From: TMED23 sp964643045
GTDB lineage: Bacteria > Pseudomonadota > Alphaproteobacteria > Rhodospirillales > UBA2165
NCBI GenBank assembly: GCA_964643045.1
Contig: CAZXSC010000123.1
Span: forward strand, 1-8,432
Direction of reading: 5' to 3'
Length of the DNA: 8,432 nucleotides
The notes below the pieces were generated by a model. That model saw only the letters and a list, made by a program, of their open reading frames with translations, had not been told where the DNA came from and did no database searches. Below are positions 5,949 through 8,432 of the stretch, piece after piece; within the stretch, counting starts at the first letter, position 1, and every line of letters starts with the position of its first letter. The translations under genes and the position numbers were made by a program.

Positions 5949-6863
5949 TTATTTTATGGCGGTTTCAGGAAACAAACCGGCCTTCATAATCTGACCAGGA
6001 AGTGACGCCTCAAAAAAACCTTCAGCCCAGCTGGCTATTTCCACATAAGCATTAATATCGATGCCGGTCTCAAAACCCATGTTGCGTAGCATAAAACAAA
6101 GATCCTCTGTCGCTATGTTACCAGTCGCTCGAGGTGCAAAAGGACAACCTCCGATCCCACCGACCGATGCATCGAGGAATAAAACACCTTGATTAGCCGC
6201 TGCCGCTGCATTAGCAAATCCAGTATTACGAGTATTATGAAGGTGAAAACCTATACCGACCTTTGAGCCCACCGCCTCACGAACTTTACTAACGATCTCA
6301 TCCACCTGGGTTGGAACGCCAGAACCAATGCTATCCGCTATTGCAATTTCAGCACATCCTCCGTCCGCCAGCTGTTTAGCGATTCGGGTTACCTGTGTTG
6401 GTTCAACTTTACCTTCAAAAGGACACCCAAACGCGGCCGCCACAGTGCCCGAAAGTTTTAGCCCCGCATTAATAACTTTGTCAGCAATCTGGGAAAAACC
6501 CGCCAAGCTTTCATCAATACTGGCTCCTTGATTGCGTTGATTAAAAGTTTCACTAGAGACAATTGCATACCGCACTTCATTAACGCCAGCATCGATAGCA
6601 CGTTCAGCTCCCTTTGCATTCAAAGCCAATCCTGCAAAGGTAACCCCCGCCGGTCTTTTAATTTTAGCCATCACGGTCTCCGCATCGGCCATTTGCGGTA
6701 CACGTTTTGGATTAACAAAGCTAACCGCTTCAATTCGCGGGACACCTGTGGAAGAAAGCCGATCAATCAACTCCACACGTTCGTCGACACTCCAAATCCT
6801 TTGTTCGCTCTGCAAACCATCCCTTGGACCTACTTCACAAATTTCTATCCTAGATGACCCCAT
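5949..6863 (-). CDS. Hydroxymethylglutaryl-CoA lyase family protein
   Basis: TIM-barrel metal-dependent lyase that cleaves a 3-hydroxy-3-methylacyl-CoA type substrate by retro-aldol chemistry; the classical reaction turns HMG-CoA into acetyl-CoA and acetoacetate. With the ATG at 6863 it has 304 residues. Catalytic equivalents are in place: Arg14 and Asp15 in EVGPRDGLQ, the metal histidines His207 and His209 in HLHNTRNTG, Cys240 in GGIGGCPFAPRATGN and Asn249. The spacing between these agrees with known HMG-CoA lyases. The CPFAPRATGN and HLHNTRNTG variants differ from the classical CPYAKGASGN and HDT forms, marking a subfamily whose substrate may not be HMG-CoA. ATG 6863 is preferred to a TTG at 6872 because GGGAG (6874-6878) is 10 nt before it. 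It overlaps the end of the CoA-transferase by 14 bp. Confidence 0.9.
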   Translation of the reverse strand: MGSSRIEICEVGPRDGLQSEQRIWSVDERVELIDRLSSTGVPRIEAVSFVNPKRVPQMADAETVMAKIKRPAGVTFAGLALNAKGAERAIDAGVNEVRYAIVSSETFNQRNQGASIDESLAGFSQIADKVINAGLKLSGTVAAAFGCPFEGKVEPTQVTRIAKQLADGGCAEIAIADSIGSGVPTQVDEIVSKVREAVGSKVGIGFHLHNTRNTGFANAAAAANQGVLFLDASVGGIGGCPFAPRATGNIATEDLCFMLRNMGFETGIDINAYVEIASWAEGFFEASLPGQIMKAGLFPETAIK

Positions 6864-8085
6864 CTTTTTCAAACTCCCTTAACTCATCGACACTGATTCC
6901 AAGCACGCCATTATACACTTCTTCATTATGACTTCCGGGGGAGGGTGAACCTAACCAGCCTACGTCACCAGCGGTTTCACTTAGAACAGGCACCACGCCC
7001 GGAACTGCTATATCACCAAAAAAATCATCCTGCTCACGTCGGATCATATTTCGAGCCTGATAATGGGGATCCGCTGCAACATCAGCAATTGTGTTGATAG
7101 GCCCTACGACGACACCATTCTCGTCTAAATGTTTTGTAAGTTCAGTGGCTGTCATCGTCGATGTCCATTCACCAATAAAATCATCCAGCAATTGAGCATT
7201 CTCACCACGCGCCTTGTGATCAATAAAGCGCTCGTCTTCAATCCACTCTGGTTTATCCATCGCCCCACAAAGTCGTTGGAACATAGCATCTATATTTGCA
7301 GCAATTATCACATACTTTCCGTCACTCGTTGGATATAAATTTGACGGTGCAACGTTGGCAAGGCCTGTACCACTTGGCTCCCGGATTACACCAAGTTTAT
7401 CATATTCTGGGAGAGCACTCTCCATCATAGAAAGACAGGACTCGGCGATGGAGGTATCGACTACCTGTCCCTTTTCTCCTCCCATAGCATCTCGCCAATA
7501 AAGAGCCATTAAGATGCCTTGGGCCGCAAACATTCCCGTCAGGGTATCACCTAATGATAATCCCGTACGAGGGGGAGGCTCATTGGGAAAACCATTTATA
7601 TAACGCATACCACTCATGGCTTCTCCCACGCTAGCAAATCCAGGCCGCTCGGCATACGGACCCGTCTGACCATAGCCAGAAACCCGAGATATAATGAGAC
7701 CCGGATTAATCTTGTGCAGCTCTTCAGGTCCGAGACCCCACTTTTCGAGAGTTCCGGGTTTAAAATTTTCAGTTAAAACATCCGATTCAGCAACAAGCTT
7801 TCTTATAAGCTCCTGTCCTCTATCATCCCTTAAGTTTGCCGTAATTGATTTTTTATTGCGAGCTAATGTTGACCACCACAAACATTTCCCCTCCCAGCGG
7901 TGATGGCCCCACTCACGCATCGGATCACCTTTACCAGGGGTTTCCACCTTAATAATTTCAGCTCCAAAGTCAGCCAATCGAGAAGCAGTAAAGGGCCCCG
8001 CAAGTAATTGCCCCATCTCAATTACTCGGACACCTGCAAGAGGTCCCTTTAAGTTTGGGTCACGATCTTTTGATGGAATAGTCAT
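6850..8085 (-). CDS. CaiB/BaiF (type III) CoA-transferase
   Basis: Moves CoA from a donor thioester to a free carboxylic acid, through an aspartyl-CoA mixed anhydride/thioester, in the cytoplasm. The 411 residues are the usual length. Family landmarks are the N-terminal GPLAGVRVIEMGQLLAGPF (14-32), FGAEIIKVETPGKGDPMR, the NFKPGTLEKWG segment (107-117), SGYGQTGPYAERPGFA, the catalytic Asp180 in GLSLGDTLTGM, and the small-domain blocks NVAPSNLYPTSDGKYV and PEWIEDERF. The ATG has a clear GGAG at 8093-8096, 7 nt upstream. It lies 30 bp after an NmrA-like gene and overlaps the lyase gene, so CoA activation and carbon-carbon cleavage are probably made together. Carnitine, formyl, succinyl-hydroxyacid and other acids are all known substrates of this family, so specificity is open. 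Confidence 0.92.
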   Translation of the reverse strand: MTIPSKDRDPNLKGPLAGVRVIEMGQLLAGPFTASRLADFGAEIIKVETPGKGDPMREWGHHRWEGKCLWWSTLARNKKSITANLRDDRGQELIRKLVAESDVLTENFKPGTLEKWGLGPEELHKINPGLIISRVSGYGQTGPYAERPGFASVGEAMSGMRYINGFPNEPPPRTGLSLGDTLTGMFAAQGILMALYWRDAMGGEKGQVVDTSIAESCLSMMESALPEYDKLGVIREPSGTGLANVAPSNLYPTSDGKYVIIAANIDAMFQRLCGAMDKPEWIEDERFIDHKARGENAQLLDDFIGEWTSTMTATELTKHLDENGVVVGPINTIADVAADPHYQARNMIRREQDDFFGDIAVPGVVPVLSETAGDVGWLGSPSPGSHNEEVYNGVLGISVDELREFEKDGVI

Positions 8086-8115
8086 TTCTTTTCTCCAAGA
8101 ATGATTGGAATTAAT

Positions 8116-8432
8116 TTATGCTAGATTGTTTTTTATGTAAGTCGCAAAGTCGATTGCCTGGCGGCCAAGTATCCACTCTAATATATTGCTATTACCTATC
8201 AACCCGTGCTTATCATAATGTTCATTCATAATACACAATTGCTCTATACGATCGGCTGACATGCCCGAGTTTTTTGCACCATCCTTAAATTCAGCAAAAG
8301 TCTTTTTTTCTGCCTTAACAGACCTCCCGGTTACATTAGAAATAATTTCAGCCATATCAATCTGATTTAACGCTTGTGGACCGGCCAATTGATAGGTGGC
8401 TGCCTCATGGCCTTCTCCCATTAATATGTTAG
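8116..8432 (-). CDS. NmrA-like NAD(P)-binding protein, C-terminal part
   Basis: C-terminal part of a short-chain-dehydrogenase-like NmrA/QOR2-type NAD(P)-binding protein, which either reduces quinones or senses NAD(P) redox state. The frame is open to the right edge (ILM continues upstream of the internal ATG at 8421), so the Rossmann GxxGxxG half is not in the window. Typical is the phrase TYQLAGPQALNQIDMAEIIS followed by NVTGRSVKAEKKTFAEFKDG and the final LGRQAIDFATYI, in which the substrate-side domain ends. The stop at 8116 is 30 bp before the CoA-transferase start, suggesting that it is an upstream member of the same operon. Function is a family-level inference only. Confidence 0.75.
   Translation of the reverse strand, partial: NILMGEGHEAATYQLAGPQALNQIDMAEIISNVTGRSVKAEKKTFAEFKDGAKNSGMSADRIEQLCIMNEHYDKHGLIGNSNILEWILGRQAIDFATYIKNNLA

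Noticed and set aside
6328..6857. Plus-strand ORFs (6328-6531 and 6528-6857) opposite the lyase
   Set aside because: They are antisense shadows of a well-conserved enzyme gene and lack family features.
1..8432. CRISPR arrays, tRNA or rRNA genes, insertion sequences
   Set aside because: No regularly spaced repeats, no cloverleaf or rRNA-like sequence, and no transposase-like ORF with terminal repeats were seen by eye.

Overview
The window reads as a piece of a bacterial chromosome of moderate to low GC. The gene types (a tripartite tricarboxylate transporter receptor, a type III CoA-transferase, an HMG-CoA-lyase-like enzyme, a maleate-isomerase-like racemase, an acyl-CoA dehydrogenase and DUF3293) together suggest a free-living proteobacterium that uses organic acids. 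A marine uncultured alphaproteobacterium-like organism is my best guess; this is inference and no marker gene is present to prove it.

Layout: positions 1-2179 carry plus-strand genes. These are the 3' part of a TTT-type solute receptor (open at the left edge), a 190-bp spacer holding an inverted remnant of a second receptor gene of the same family, and a complete acyl-CoA dehydrogenase. Positions 2180-2674 are mostly non-coding, with two tentative small ORFs and short palindromes. From about 2675 to the right edge all well-supported genes lie on the minus strand. In transcription order (right to left) they are: an NmrA-like NAD(P)-binding protein (open at the right edge), a CaiB/BaiF CoA-transferase, an HMG-CoA-lyase family protein, an Asp/Glu racemase/maleate isomerase family protein, a DUF3293 protein, a FAD-dependent monooxygenase broken by one extra base, and a peroxiredoxin-like redox protein.

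The most notable feature is the peroxiredoxin-like gene. A plain reading gives only a 105-residue ORF without an active site. The same frame continues upstream through a single TGA codon (complement 3011-3013) to an ATG at 3145 and restores the family motif YRGHW-x-PYCRRQL, with TGA exactly at the first cysteine of the CxxC. A perfect 5-bp hairpin with loop AGUUG starts 11 nt after the TGA, as expected for a bacterial SECIS element. I read this as a UxxC selenoprotein of 156 residues, which implies that the host has Sec insertion machinery (SelA/SelB/SelC/SelD) outside this window.

The 5202-8432 block looks like one operon: gaps are about 30 bp, a 14-bp overlap, 0 bp and 28 bp. CoA-transferase followed by HMG-CoA-lyase-like enzyme suggests activation of a hydroxylated or branched carboxylic acid to its CoA ester and carbon-carbon cleavage. 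The racemase/isomerase and possibly the flavin monooxygenase would prepare the substrate. The substrate cannot be read from the sequence.
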